DNA from: Halobacillus_B sp963739045
Lineage (GTDB): Bacteria; Bacillota; Bacilli; Bacillales; Halobacillaceae
Direction: 5' to 3'
Assembly (NCBI GenBank): GCA_963739045.1
Contig: CAVTYY010000005.1
Location: forward strand, 496,001 to 560,000
DNA: 64,000 nucleotides
Shown here one piece after another: positions 28,303 to 36,192 of the stretch. A program made the translations under genes and the position numbers. The notes under the pieces are model-generated. The model was not told where the DNA came from and did no database searches. It worked only from the letters and a program-made list of their open reading frames with translations. Within the stretch, counting starts at the first letter, position 1, and every line of letters begins with the position of its first letter.

Positions 28303-29436
28303 GTGGACATTCACCAATTTCAAGAAGAAGTGATTCAATACAGCAAAGAGATCGGCATTGATAAAATCGGCTTTGCATCTGCAGATGTGTTTGGCGAGCT
28401 CAAGGCGAGACTGAAGAGGCAGCAGGAATTCGGATATCAATCTGGATTTGAAAAAGGCAGTCTTGAAGAACGTACCGAGCCTGACCGGCTGCTTCCTGAA
28501 GCTCAGTCGATTATTTCTATCGCCCTGGCCTATCCTTCCAAAATGTCTGATGCACCAAAAAGCAGGAAAGGCGATCGTAGAGGGATCTTCTGCCGAGCTT
28601 CATGGGGACAAGATTATCACACCGTGTTACGGGACCGGCTCAACAAACTTGGAGAATTTCTTCAAGCTCATTATCCAGAGGTAACGATTAAATCAATGGT
28701 CGATACCGGAGAGCTTGCCGATCGGGCTGTTGCAGAACGGGCGGGAATCGGATTTAGCGGGAAGAATTGCGCGATCATTACCCCAGAGTATGGATCCTAT
28801 GTGTATCTAGGGGAAATAGTAACCAACATTCCATTTATTCCTGATGAACCGGTAGACGATAGCTGCGGGGATTGCAATATATGTGTGGACGCCTGCCCAA
28901 CCGGTGCTTTGATTGAAGGCGGACAGCTGAATGCTAACCGGTGCATTGCCTTTTTAACACAAACGAAAGATTTTCTGCCAGATGAATTCCGCAGTAAAAT
29001 TGGCAACCGTTTGTATGGGTGTGATACCTGTCAGACAGTTTGTCCGAAGAATCGGAAAAAAGATTTTCATCGTCATGAAGAATTTGAGCCGGATCCTGAT
29101 ATCGTAAAGCCTAAATTAACCCCGCTGCTGTCAATATCGAACAGAGAATTTAAAGAAAAATTCGGCCCGATTGCAGGCTCGTGGCGCGGCAAGAAGCCAA
29201 TTCAGCGCAATGCGATTCTTGCACTGGCTCATTATAAAGACGAAACGTCCATTCAGGAGCTCATCCGCTTAATGAAAGAAGATCCAAGACCTGTCATTCG
29301 CGGAACTGCTGCCTGGGGATTGGGGAAAATCGGTAAGCCTGAATGCTATCAGGAAATCAAGGAATCCATGATCCATGAAACTGATGAAACTGTCCTCTAT
29401 GAAATGAAAAAAGGGCTCGAATTTCAGAAAATATAA
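28303..29436 (+). CDS. queG: Epoxyqueuosine reductase QueG
   Basis: Cobalamin-dependent iron-sulfur enzyme performing the last step of queuosine synthesis in tRNA (epoxyqueuosine to queuosine at position 34). Two [4Fe-4S] motifs are visible: CGDCNICVDACPTGAL (about 187-202) and CDTCQTVCPKN (about 238-248). The N-terminal half is the cobalamin-binding region, and a HEAT-like repeat domain closes the protein (KPIQRNAILALAHYKD; VIRGTAAWGLGKIGK). Start is GTG behind caggaggg. Equivalent of yhbA; B12 could be activated by the adenosyltransferase at 5.1 kb. Confidence 0.94.
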   Translation: MDIHQFQEEVIQYSKEIGIDKIGFASADVFGELKARLKRQQEFGYQSGFEKGSLEERTEPDRLLPEAQSIISIALAYPSKMSDAPKSRKGDRRGIFCRASWGQDYHTVLRDRLNKLGEFLQAHYPEVTIKSMVDTGELADRAVAERAGIGFSGKNCAIITPEYGSYVYLGEIVTNIPFIPDEPVDDSCGDCNICVDACPTGALIEGGQLNANRCIAFLTQTKDFLPDEFRSKIGNRLYGCDTCQTVCPKNRKKDFHRHEEFEPDPDIVKPKLTPLLSISNREFKEKFGPIAGSWRGKKPIQRNAILALAHYKDETSIQELIRLMKEDPRPVIRGTAAWGLGKIGKPECYQEIKESMIHETDETVLYEMKKGLEFQKI

Positions 29437-29509
29437 ACATTTGTACCTTTTCAGATAGAGAGGACTTTTGTATAATAGAAAAAACTGTTAAAAGAAGAAG
29501 GGGTAAGTT

Positions 29510-30058
29510 ATGAACCACCGGTCTTTCTTGTACTACGATTCGTTTGAGACTCCTGTTGGTCCAATTACTGTACTAGCAAATGACGAAGGGGTCTGCAGAA
29601 TTGATTATGGTCACTCCCAAGAGCGGATGGCTTTCTTTCAAACCTGGAAAAAGAAACACTTACTAAAGGGAGAGCTGGTATACGAGCCGGATCACCCCTA
29701 TGTAAAACAGGCGATAAAAGAGATTGATGAGTTTTTTAATGGGGACAGACGCGAGTTTTCCGTGCCATTAAATTGTTATGGTACCGAATTTCAAAGAAAG
29801 GTATGGAGGAATTTGCTTCATACTATTCCTTTTGGAGAAACTCGAACTTATAAAGATATAGCAGAGTCACTTGCTTCACCAAAGGCAGTGCGTGCTGTAG
29901 GCGGTGCCGTTAACAAGAATCCGTTTGCCATCGTTGTCCCGTGCCACCGCGTAATTGGAAGTAACGGCAAACTTGTCGGCTATGCTGGCGGTCTGGATAA
30001 GAAGCAGCAGCTACTAGATTTAGAGAAAAACCAAACATTTGTTAAGGTGAATAAATAA
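29510..30058 (+). CDS. ogt: Methylated-DNA-protein-cysteine methyltransferase
   Basis: Suicide repair enzyme that moves the methyl group of O6-methylguanine to its own cysteine. Active-site motif VPCHRVIG with C145; the preceding winged-helix segment (TEFQRKVWRNLLHTIPFGET) and RAVGGAVNKNP are conserved. The C-terminal extension GKLVGYAGGLDKK is standard. 182 residues is usual. RBS aagaagggg. Single gene with its own terminator. Confidence 0.94.
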   Translation: MNHRSFLYYDSFETPVGPITVLANDEGVCRIDYGHSQERMAFFQTWKKKHLLKGELVYEPDHPYVKQAIKEIDEFFNGDRREFSVPLNCYGTEFQRKVWRNLLHTIPFGETRTYKDIAESLASPKAVRAVGGAVNKNPFAIVVPCHRVIGSNGKLVGYAGGLDKKQQLLDLEKNQTFVKVNK

Positions 30059-30063
30059 GCGGC

Positions 30064-30094
30064 CCATCCTTTCTTTTTGGAAGGATGGTTTTTT
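30064..30094 (+). terminator. ogt terminator
   Basis: Stem ccatcctt/aaggatgg followed by six T. Confidence 0.88.
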
Positions 30095-30143
30095 GTATGG
30101 ATTCCTCCTTTTGTTCATAAGATGAAGAAAGGAGGGAGGAGCA

Positions 30144-31010
30144 ATGAACTCGTCCACTCGTAAGCTTCAGCTTTACTGGGAGAAGGTCTTGGAACGACTA
30201 GAGGCACAGACAGAAGAGGAATGGTTAAGAAACAAAATTGATGGGCTGGCCAAGCGTGAGAAATTTGTCCAACGTGCTTCCTTTCACCTTAAACCCTACC
30301 GGCGACTTCGTTATGACAATCGTTCTGAAATCAATTATATGCTGACCTTGTCTTTACTCATTAAAGATCAGCGCCATTATTATTTAGAAGAAGGTATCTA
30401 TCATGCCCGTGTGATCGTTCACAAAGGGGAATTGATCCATCACGAGCTTCACACAGAAAACCTGGCATCTGAGCAGGAATTTGCAGAATCGAGTTTTGTA
30501 GATAAAGAAACAAGTTTACGCGTTCCCTTTACATACAATCGGAGGGAAGCCGTAAGATATGCAGAGCGCTGGTGGGACAGCTATAATCCGGCTTATCATC
30601 ATTTCGAAGTCGATTGCACCAATTTTATTTCTCAGTGTCTGAGGGCAGGAGGCGCACCAATGTGGGGATCGCCCAATCGCAGTAAGGGCTGGTGGTATGA
30701 TGGCAGCAGCTGGAGTTACAGCTGGGCAGTGGCCAATTCACTGCGCTGGTATTTAAGTGGATCCAGGCAAGGGCTCGCTGCTAAAGAGGTGGAGAGTCCT
30801 GAGCTATTATCCCTTGGTGATGTGATCTGTTATGATTTCCAAGGAAACGGCCGGTTTGATCATAATACCATTGTCGTCCAAAAAGACACGGAAGGAATGC
30901 CGCTGGTTAATGCTCATACGACTAACAGCCGGCATCGGTACTGGAATTATGAAGATTCCACAGCGTACACTCCTCAAATTCAATATAAATTTTTTCATAT
31001 TGGCGGCTGA
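30144..31010 (+). CDS. yhbB: Amidase-domain protein YhbB
   Basis: 288 residues. The C-terminal half (about 130-285) is an Amidase_6 (PF12671-type) domain with the probable nucleophile in FEVDCTNFISQCLRAGG and histidines in FDHNTIVV and NAHTTNSRHRYW. The N-terminal half is helical and basic. No signal peptide is seen. RBS ggagggagg. It lies between ogt and trmL, as yhbB lies between yhbA and cspR in B. subtilis. A role in cell-wall or peptide hydrolysis is suggested by the family only. Confidence 0.88.
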   Translation: MNSSTRKLQLYWEKVLERLEAQTEEEWLRNKIDGLAKREKFVQRASFHLKPYRRLRYDNRSEINYMLTLSLLIKDQRHYYLEEGIYHARVIVHKGELIHHELHTENLASEQEFAESSFVDKETSLRVPFTYNRREAVRYAERWWDSYNPAYHHFEVDCTNFISQCLRAGGAPMWGSPNRSKGWWYDGSSWSYSWAVANSLRWYLSGSRQGLAAKEVESPELLSLGDVICYDFQGNGRFDHNTIVVQKDTEGMPLVNAHTTNSRHRYWNYEDSTAYTPQIQYKFFHIGG

Positions 31011-31059
31011 AGAATATGATATAATAGTCGAGTTGACTATATAGACAGAGGTGAAATCT

Positions 31060-31536
31060 ATGCCGAATCATATTGTACTCTTTCAGCCTGAAATTCCCGC
31101 AAATACAGGGAATATCGCAAGGACTTGCTTAGCTACCCATTCACAGCTTCATTTAATCCGGCCGCTCGGGTTTTCTACTGATGATAAGATGGTGCGCCGT
31201 GCAGGGTTGGATTACTGGCAAGAAGTGACGATTCATTACTACGATTCCATTGATGAACTTTACCGTCGGTTCCCGGATGGAGATTATTATTATATTGAAA
31301 ACTTTGGCGAGAAATCGTATGCTGATTTTGATTTTAATCAGCCGGAAGAAGATCTGCTCTTTGTATTTGGACGAGAAAGTAATGGTATACCGAGAGAACT
31401 GTTGGCGGGGCTTGAGGACCGTTGTCTAAGAATTCCGATGACTGGAAAAGTACGGTCATTAAATTTATCCAATACCGTGTCCATTATTTTATTTGAAGTT
31501 CTAAAACAGCAGGGGTTTCCTAACCTTATTAAATAA
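31060..31536 (+). CDS. trmL: tRNA (cytidine/uridine-2'-O-)-methyltransferase TrmL
   Basis: SPOUT-class enzyme that 2'-O-methylates the wobble nucleotide of tRNA-Leu. Motifs: PEIPANTGNIARTC near the N-terminus, FGRESNGIP and the knot region IPMTGKVRSLNLSNTVSIIL. The ATG at 31060 fits gaggtg 6 nt upstream; a GTG at 31051 is within that RBS. 158 residues is normal. Formerly CspR/YibK. Confidence 0.95.
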   Translation: MPNHIVLFQPEIPANTGNIARTCLATHSQLHLIRPLGFSTDDKMVRRAGLDYWQEVTIHYYDSIDELYRRFPDGDYYYIENFGEKSYADFDFNQPEEDLLFVFGRESNGIPRELLAGLEDRCLRIPMTGKVRSLNLSNTVSIILFEVLKQQGFPNLIK

Positions 31537-31620
31537 TTTAGGCGGGATCCTGAATATCGTCTATTTGATGGAGTTACAGAGGCCGAACGAAGCAATCATT
31601 TCATTTAAAGCAAATAAAAG

Positions 31621-31655
31621 AAACCCGAACCAGAATCCTGGTTCGGGTTTTCTTT
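31621..31655 (+). terminator. trmL terminator
   Basis: Perfect stem aaacccgaacca/tggttcgggttt with a 6-nt loop and T run. The same 12-nt arms recur in the terminator at 54598-54634. Confidence 0.9.
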
Positions 31656-31691
31656 TTGAATCTCATTTCTTTGGAGCGGTTACTTCATCCA

Positions 31692-31787
31692 TTACTTCTT
31701 AGGAGTCCCTGGCTTTTCATCGTACCCTGCGGTAAAAATCGATACTAAGTATGTGATGCAGACTAGAATAATCAATGTAAGTTTCAT
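31692..31787 (-). CDS. 31-residue membrane peptide
   Basis: aaaggaggcg is 7 nt before ATG (31787). The peptide is a hydrophobic helix (MKLTLIILVCITYLVSIFTA) with a short charged tail GYDEKPGTPKK. Single-span small proteins of this kind are common in Bacillus. Function unknown. Confidence 0.6.
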   Translation of the reverse strand: MKLTLIILVCITYLVSIFTAGYDEKPGTPKK

Positions 31788-31995
31788 GTAAGCGCCTCCT
31801 TTGCGAATAAAGACAAGCTATAGTGGTTGTTATTATACCTCAAATAAAAGAGAAAGTGAATGGTTCGCTAAAGAAAATGCTGGAAACTGGACGGGAAATC
31901 TCGAATATCTGGCCATTTGCCTATACGAAGCAGGGTAAGAATACATAAGGTGAATCGTAGGCGTATTAACTGAGTAATGAAATGGAGGCAAAATA

Positions 31996-32340
31996 ATGGA
32001 CCACTATCCTTATCAATATAACTACGTTAATCATTTTCGCAGCCATAATGAGGAAGAGGCAGGTGGAATATATCGAAGCCCTTACAGCTATGGGGGCCAC
32101 GGGGGATATGAAGATAGCAGATTCTTTGGTGCGCCATTCGCTGGCGGCTTTTTAGGCGGTCTTCTAGGTACGGCTATCCTGCCATCTCTTTATGGAGGCT
32201 TTGGCGGGTACGGCGGAGGTTTCGGTGGCTACGGTGGAAGCTTTGGAGGATACGGCGGCTATGGCGGGGGTTTTGGCGGTTATGGAGGCGCACCTGGATA
32301 CGGATTCGGCTCCCCATATGGAAGACCGGGATTTTGGTAA
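31996..32340 (+). CDS. Gly/Tyr-rich repeat protein
   Basis: 114 residues. The N-terminal 45 are His/Tyr/Glu-rich. A hydrophobic patch follows (AGGFLGGLLGTAILPSLY, about 49-66), then repeats of GGFGGYGG ending in PYGRPGFW. Resembles low-complexity coat-, surface- or membrane-associated proteins; no enzyme domain. RBS aatggagg. No clear terminator until 32575. Function unknown, possibly spore or cell-surface structure. Confidence 0.75.
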   Translation: MDHYPYQYNYVNHFRSHNEEEAGGIYRSPYSYGGHGGYEDSRFFGAPFAGGFLGGLLGTAILPSLYGGFGGYGGGFGGYGGSFGGYGGYGGGFGGYGGAPGYGFGSPYGRPGFW

Positions 32341-32574
32341 ACGAGGGGAGATTAGCTGCTGTGTTTGTACTGGCAGCTTCCTTTAACGTATTAATATAAG
32401 TAATATCTTTTAGGCTGCTCACCGATTAGAAATGAAAAGGGAGAGAGAAAAGGGTGATTGTTCCTCTCTGTATTTCAATTAGCCATAAAGATTTTCGCAC
32501 TGGGTTGGTGACGAGAAGATAAACCCAATTTAATTTCTATTCGACCGGTCCAATCAGTATTTAGCAAAGTTCAT

Positions 32575-32607
32575 TAAAAAACCGCCCGGCATGGGGCGGC
32601 TTTTTTT
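32575..32607 (-). terminator. Terminator at the end of the lipoprotein gene, bidirectional
   Basis: aaaaaccgccc and gggcggctttttt around a 6-nt loop; overlaps the lipoprotein stop. Confidence 0.85.
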
Positions 32608-33391
32608 ACATATCACTTGTTGAATTTGTAGACGGCTGGGGAATTGGATCCGGATCAACAGGTTCAGGATCTTGAGTGGGTTCAGGGTCCGGATCTGGTT
32701 CAACAGGATCTGGATCCGGGTTTGGATCTGGATCAGGCTGAGGATCGGGGTCCGGGTTCGCAGGATTCTTATCCTGGTCTGGATTGGAATCAGAACCGGA
32801 GCCAGAACTATCATCATCAGACTGATCTGAGGACGATCCTGAAGAATTTGAACCACCGGTGACCCCTGATGAGGAGCCCGAAGATCCCGAAGAACCTTGG
32901 CCAGAAGAACTTCCTGTGTTCCCCGTATTACTGTTAGAACTGGAACCATCATAAGAAGAGCTGCTTCCCCCGCTTGAACGGCTTCCGGAAGAACCCTGGT
33001 AGCTGGAGCTATTTGAATTAGAATGGGTGGTACTCTGACTGGACTCTGAGTCATTTGTGTAATCGGACTGAGAAGATGTATCTTCATCTTCAGTGGAATC
33101 TGATGGGTCCGTGACGTCGGTGTTATCATCTAATGCTGACTCTTCAATCGCCGCTAATTCCCTTGTAAGATCTCCTTCTCCTTCAAATTCACTTTCCATG
33201 GTTCTACCACCTTCATCATCCTTGTCTTGATAATCCGGGACAACTTCTTCAGAGGATTGATCTTCTTTCATATGTATTGATAATTCCGTTTGGTCGTCCG
33301 GAGTGACATTTTCAAATTCACTTGTACTTCCACAGGCAGACAAAAGGACTAAAGAACTGAATAAAGCGCATGGAAACCAACGTATTTTCAT
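32606..33391 (-). CDS. Ser/Gly/Asp-rich lipoprotein with Pro-Asp repeats
   Basis: 261 residues. Signal peptide with lipobox LSAC (C20), so lipid-anchored outside the cell. The mature part is acidic and unstructured: an Asp/Glu/Ser stretch, then Ser/Gly runs (about 110-195), then a C-terminal tract of PDPDP/PEP units (about 205-250). Such tracts act as spacers through the wall. Extreme acidity suits a halophile. RBS aaggag. No catalytic domain; it may be a stalk whose partner is unknown. Confidence 0.75.
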   Translation of the reverse strand: MKIRWFPCALFSSLVLLSACGSTSEFENVTPDDQTELSIHMKEDQSSEEVVPDYQDKDDEGGRTMESEFEGEGDLTRELAAIEESALDDNTDVTDPSDSTEDEDTSSQSDYTNDSESSQSTTHSNSNSSSYQGSSGSRSSGGSSSSYDGSSSNSNTGNTGSSSGQGSSGSSGSSSGVTGGSNSSGSSSDQSDDDSSGSGSDSNPDQDKNPANPDPDPQPDPDPNPDPDPVEPDPDPEPTQDPEPVDPDPIPQPSTNSTSDM

Positions 33392-33484
33392 AGCAGCTAC
33401 TCTCCTTATATGAATAATGGCAATTTTTTCATGAGTAATTAAATATTGGTTTGATTATAACATAGGTCCTTAGACCGTGGAGCA

Positions 33485-33518
33485 TAAAAATAGGATGCCT
33501 GATTCAATCAGACATCCT
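33485..33518 (-). terminator. lipA terminator
   Basis: Stem aggatgcctga/tcagacatcct with one mismatch or wobble pair; on the minus strand followed by attttta. Confidence 0.75.
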
Positions 33519-33531
33519 GTGAAAGTGAAAT

Positions 33532-34476
33532 TTAGAAGTTTGTTTTATCCAGTTCTTCTCCCTGGGATTCATATCCTTGCATGTATTTAATGCGGCGTTG
33601 AGCGGAAGTTTCGTTTACTTGCTCATCGGCGTGATAAGAAGAACGGACCATTGGACCAGCTTCACAGTGCTTGAAGCCTTTCTCCATGGCGATTTTTCTT
33701 AGTTCTTCAAATTCATCCGGGTGATAATAGCGTTCTACATTCAAGTGCTTTTTCGTTGGCTGCAAATACTGGCCAATGGTCATAATATCTACATTATGAG
33801 CCAGAAGGTCATCCATTGCTTGAATAATTTCTTCTTTAGTTTCTCCAAGTCCGACCATAAGGCTGGATTTAGTTGGAGTGTTTGGACGGATTTCTTTAAC
33901 CCTGCGCAGCAGTTCAAGAGAACGGTCATACATCGCCCGGGCGCGGACTTTTTTGGTCAGACGGCGCACGGTTTCAATATTATGATTGAAAATATCGGGT
34001 TCTCCGCCCATAAGAGTATGAAGACTATCATAGTCTCCTTTCATATCTGATGGAAGAATCTCTACTGTACATCCAGGAACACGGCGGCGAATGGCTTTTA
34101 CTGTTTCGCCGAAAACGGCTGCTCCACCATCGTTAAGGTCGTCTCTTGCAACGGCTGTTACTACGACGTGTTTTAATCCCATAATTTCTACTGATTCAGC
34201 GACACGTTCCGGTTCTCCCAGATCCAATTCATTGGGAAGTCCGGTTTTAACTGCACAGAACCGGCAGCCGCGGGTACAAGTATCCCCGAGGATCATGAAA
34301 GTCGCTGTTTTACGTTCACTCCAGCATTCATGGATATTCGGACAGCGAGCTTCTTCACATACAGTGTTGAGTTTCTTCTCGCGCATGAGTTTCTTTAGAC
34401 CCGTATATGATTTATTGGTGTTAATTTTTATCTTAAGCCAATCGGGTTTTCTTATGTAATCTTGTTTTTTAGACAT
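33532..34476 (-). CDS. lipA: Lipoyl synthase
   Basis: Radical SAM enzyme inserting two sulfur atoms into the octanoyl group on GcvH or E2 domains. The auxiliary cluster cysteines are C40, C45 and C51 (CEEARCPNIHEC). The SAM cluster is C67, C71 and C74 (CTRGCRFC). The C-terminal RSSYHADEQ is standard. Start at ATG 34476 gives 314 residues starting MSKKQDYIRKPDW, like the B. subtilis protein. Upstream codons in frame belong to the lipM end. It ends a lipM-lipA operon, and lipoylation serves the OdhB subunit encoded at 45 kb. Confidence 0.95.
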   Translation of the reverse strand: MSKKQDYIRKPDWLKIKINTNKSYTGLKKLMREKKLNTVCEEARCPNIHECWSERKTATFMILGDTCTRGCRFCAVKTGLPNELDLGEPERVAESVEIMGLKHVVVTAVARDDLNDGGAAVFGETVKAIRRRVPGCTVEILPSDMKGDYDSLHTLMGGEPDIFNHNIETVRRLTKKVRARAMYDRSLELLRRVKEIRPNTPTKSSLMVGLGETKEEIIQAMDDLLAHNVDIMTIGQYLQPTKKHLNVERYYHPDEFEELRKIAMEKGFKHCEAGPMVRSSYHADEQVNETSAQRRIKYMQGYESQGEELDKTNF

Positions 34477-34496
34477 TTGTATCAGTCCACTCCTTT

Positions 34497-35315
34497 TTAA
34501 CGTGCATAATTCCAATCATCATTATTGTAGCGCTCTTCAGCAATTTTATAAACCTCATCCCACTGTTCATCACTGAGGTGAAAAGGCTGCAATTGAATAC
34601 CTAAACCTTTCTCAAATCCTTCGTGGAAAGCTTTCTTGGTTTCGTCGAAAGTGACAGGGGAATCGAGAACGCTGTTAATGGATACAGCTTTATCGCCAAA
34701 AGCGCGCCGGGCCCGTTCTTTTATTCGCTCATTTTTATAAATGAACATATCAAATAGTTTCATATCATCGACATCAATGGGTATGGAACCATGTTGAAGT
34801 ATAACGCCTTTTTTCCTTGTCTGGGCACTGCCAGCTGCCTTCTTGCCTTCTACAATAAGTTCATACCAGGAAGGTTCTTCAAAACAGACTGCTGATCCGG
34901 TCGTTCCTAATTTTCCTTCTGGTACAGCGAATTCAGCATTTATATGAAGGTTTTTAAAACCTTCGAGCAGACCTTTGGAAAGAACTAAATAAGCTTCTTT
35001 AACCGAAGCGGGCATATCTTCATGATCCTCTGATACGATCACACTATAGGTGAGCTCCTGATCATGTAAAACAGCTCGTCCTCCAGTTTGGCGGCGAACG
35101 AGTTCAAACCCATGCCTTTTTACACCTTCAAGATCGATTTTACCTTTTACCTTTTGGAAATATCCTACAGAGAGTCCTGCTGGAGCCCAACCGTAGAAGC
35201 GTAAAACCGGTGGTATTTTACCTTCACTATGCCAATTCATAAGTGCTTCATCTATTGCCATATTGATGGCAGGGGTGCAATGACCAGAATCGACAAAGTA
35301 CCAAGATTCCATCAT
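34497..35315 (-). CDS. lipM: Octanoyltransferase LipM
   Basis: Transfers octanoate from acyl carrier protein to GcvH, the first committed step of lipoate assembly in Bacillus. Catalytic cysteine C144 in SAVCFEEPSW and the conserved lysine K159 in EGKKAAGSAQTRKKG. RRQTGGRAVLHDQELTYSV (about 74-92) is the substrate-binding segment. 272 residues. The stop is 20 nt before the lipA start, so both are co-transcribed; in B. subtilis the two genes are not adjacent, to my knowledge. Confidence 0.93.
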   Translation of the reverse strand: MMESWYFVDSGHCTPAINMAIDEALMNWHSEGKIPPVLRFYGWAPAGLSVGYFQKVKGKIDLEGVKRHGFELVRRQTGGRAVLHDQELTYSVIVSEDHEDMPASVKEAYLVLSKGLLEGFKNLHINAEFAVPEGKLGTTGSAVCFEEPSWYELIVEGKKAAGSAQTRKKGVILQHGSIPIDVDDMKLFDMFIYKNERIKERARRAFGDKAVSINSVLDSPVTFDETKKAFHEGFEKGLGIQLQPFHLSDEQWDEVYKIAEERYNNDDWNYAR

Positions 35316-35676
35316 GTTGACCTTCTTTCCTAATTAAATTGCTTTACCTAGCTAAAATATTCAAATTAATTTTAACAAGGCATATAGAGTAAGTCAAAAA
35401 AGCTCAAATAGAATGTTAATTTCCTAGAATGTTTGTTTTGGATAGTCTCTCTCCCTGCTTTAGAGAGATTCAAGGGATTACCGGTACGTAAAACAAAGGT
35501 TGGGGTAAGGTAATTCCTGAGGGATGAAGAGACAAAACCAAAAATATACTAAAGAGAACGTAAAAATTTTTCAGTAACTCCCATTAAATGTAACATTTAC
35601 CTTCGAGAGAATAAATAGTAAGAAATCACATGGGCCAGAAAGAATGGTGTAAAATAAGGTAAGGAGGGCGTTACCC

Positions 35677-35859
35677 ATGAATCAGACTCTATTATCAAGT
35701 ATTCTGTTCTTTATAAGTGCTGCAATTTGGGCGATCCTTGCTTTTGTGTACTTCGATTTAAGATGGTTGAACTTGTTCCTTTTTATAATTTTTTTAGTCC
35801 TTGCCCTCTCTCAATATAATCGCTATCACAGAGATCGCGAGCTCGAAGATGATGACTGA
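35677..35859 (+). CDS. Small two-helix membrane protein
   Basis: 60 residues, two hydrophobic helices (about 5-26 and 29-45), and a charged tail RYHRDRELEDDD. RBS taaggaggg 8 nt upstream. Own terminator. Unknown function. Confidence 0.65.
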   Translation: MNQTLLSSILFFISAAIWAILAFVYFDLRWLNLFLFIIFLVLALSQYNRYHRDRELEDDD

Positions 35860-35882
35860 TCACTGGATTAGTCATCTTTTTT
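35848..35882 (+). terminator. Terminator of the 60-residue membrane protein gene
   Basis: Stem gatgact/agtcatc with the arms at the 3' end of the gene, followed by six T. Confidence 0.75.
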
Positions 35883-36125
35883 GTGTCCACGCGGTTCTAA
35901 GCCATCGACTTCCAGAAGGGGGGAGATCGCCCCTCTTGCAGCCGCTGACTTAGCCCGGGGGATCTAAACGCTCCTCTCCGCTTTTGATTCGCCATAGGCC
36001 AATTGTACTGAAGATGTTTCTCTTATGATTCTATCTAGGATCAGACTTCTGTTTTCTCTTCTTCTTACATAGGATAAATCGTACCCTCCACTGCTTTAGG
36101 AGGGGCCAGTGCAGGAATTATTCGT
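35883..36125. other. Intergenic region upstream of prkA
   Basis: Contains a G/C-rich inverted stretch around 35917-35938 (aggggggagatcgcccct) and no gene. The unusual composition may be a decayed repeat. Confidence 0.3.
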
Positions 36126-36154
36126 ACATGTTTTGTTTTTTTACAGCATAGGAT
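36126..36154 (+). promoter_or_regulatory. Sigma-E-like promoter of prkA
   Basis: ACATGTT (36126-36132), 14-nt spacer, CATAGGAT (36147-36154). Matches 5 of 7 and 6 of 8 of KMATATT-N14-CATACAHT, 38 nt before the start codon. prkA belongs to mother-cell sporulation genes in B. subtilis. Confidence 0.5.
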
Positions 36155-36192
36155 TAAATAAATTCGTCTGTTACGACGGGGGAGGTCGCTAA

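Noticed and set aside
32180..32300. Tandem ggcggttatgg-like DNA repeats as a CRISPR or satellite
   Set aside because: They are codons of the Gly/Tyr-rich protein, with no spacers.
32554..33129. 191-codon frame overlapping the lipoprotein gene
   Set aside because: It is a shifted reading of the repetitive Ser/Pro/Asp tract; the lipoprotein frame has the RBS and lipobox.
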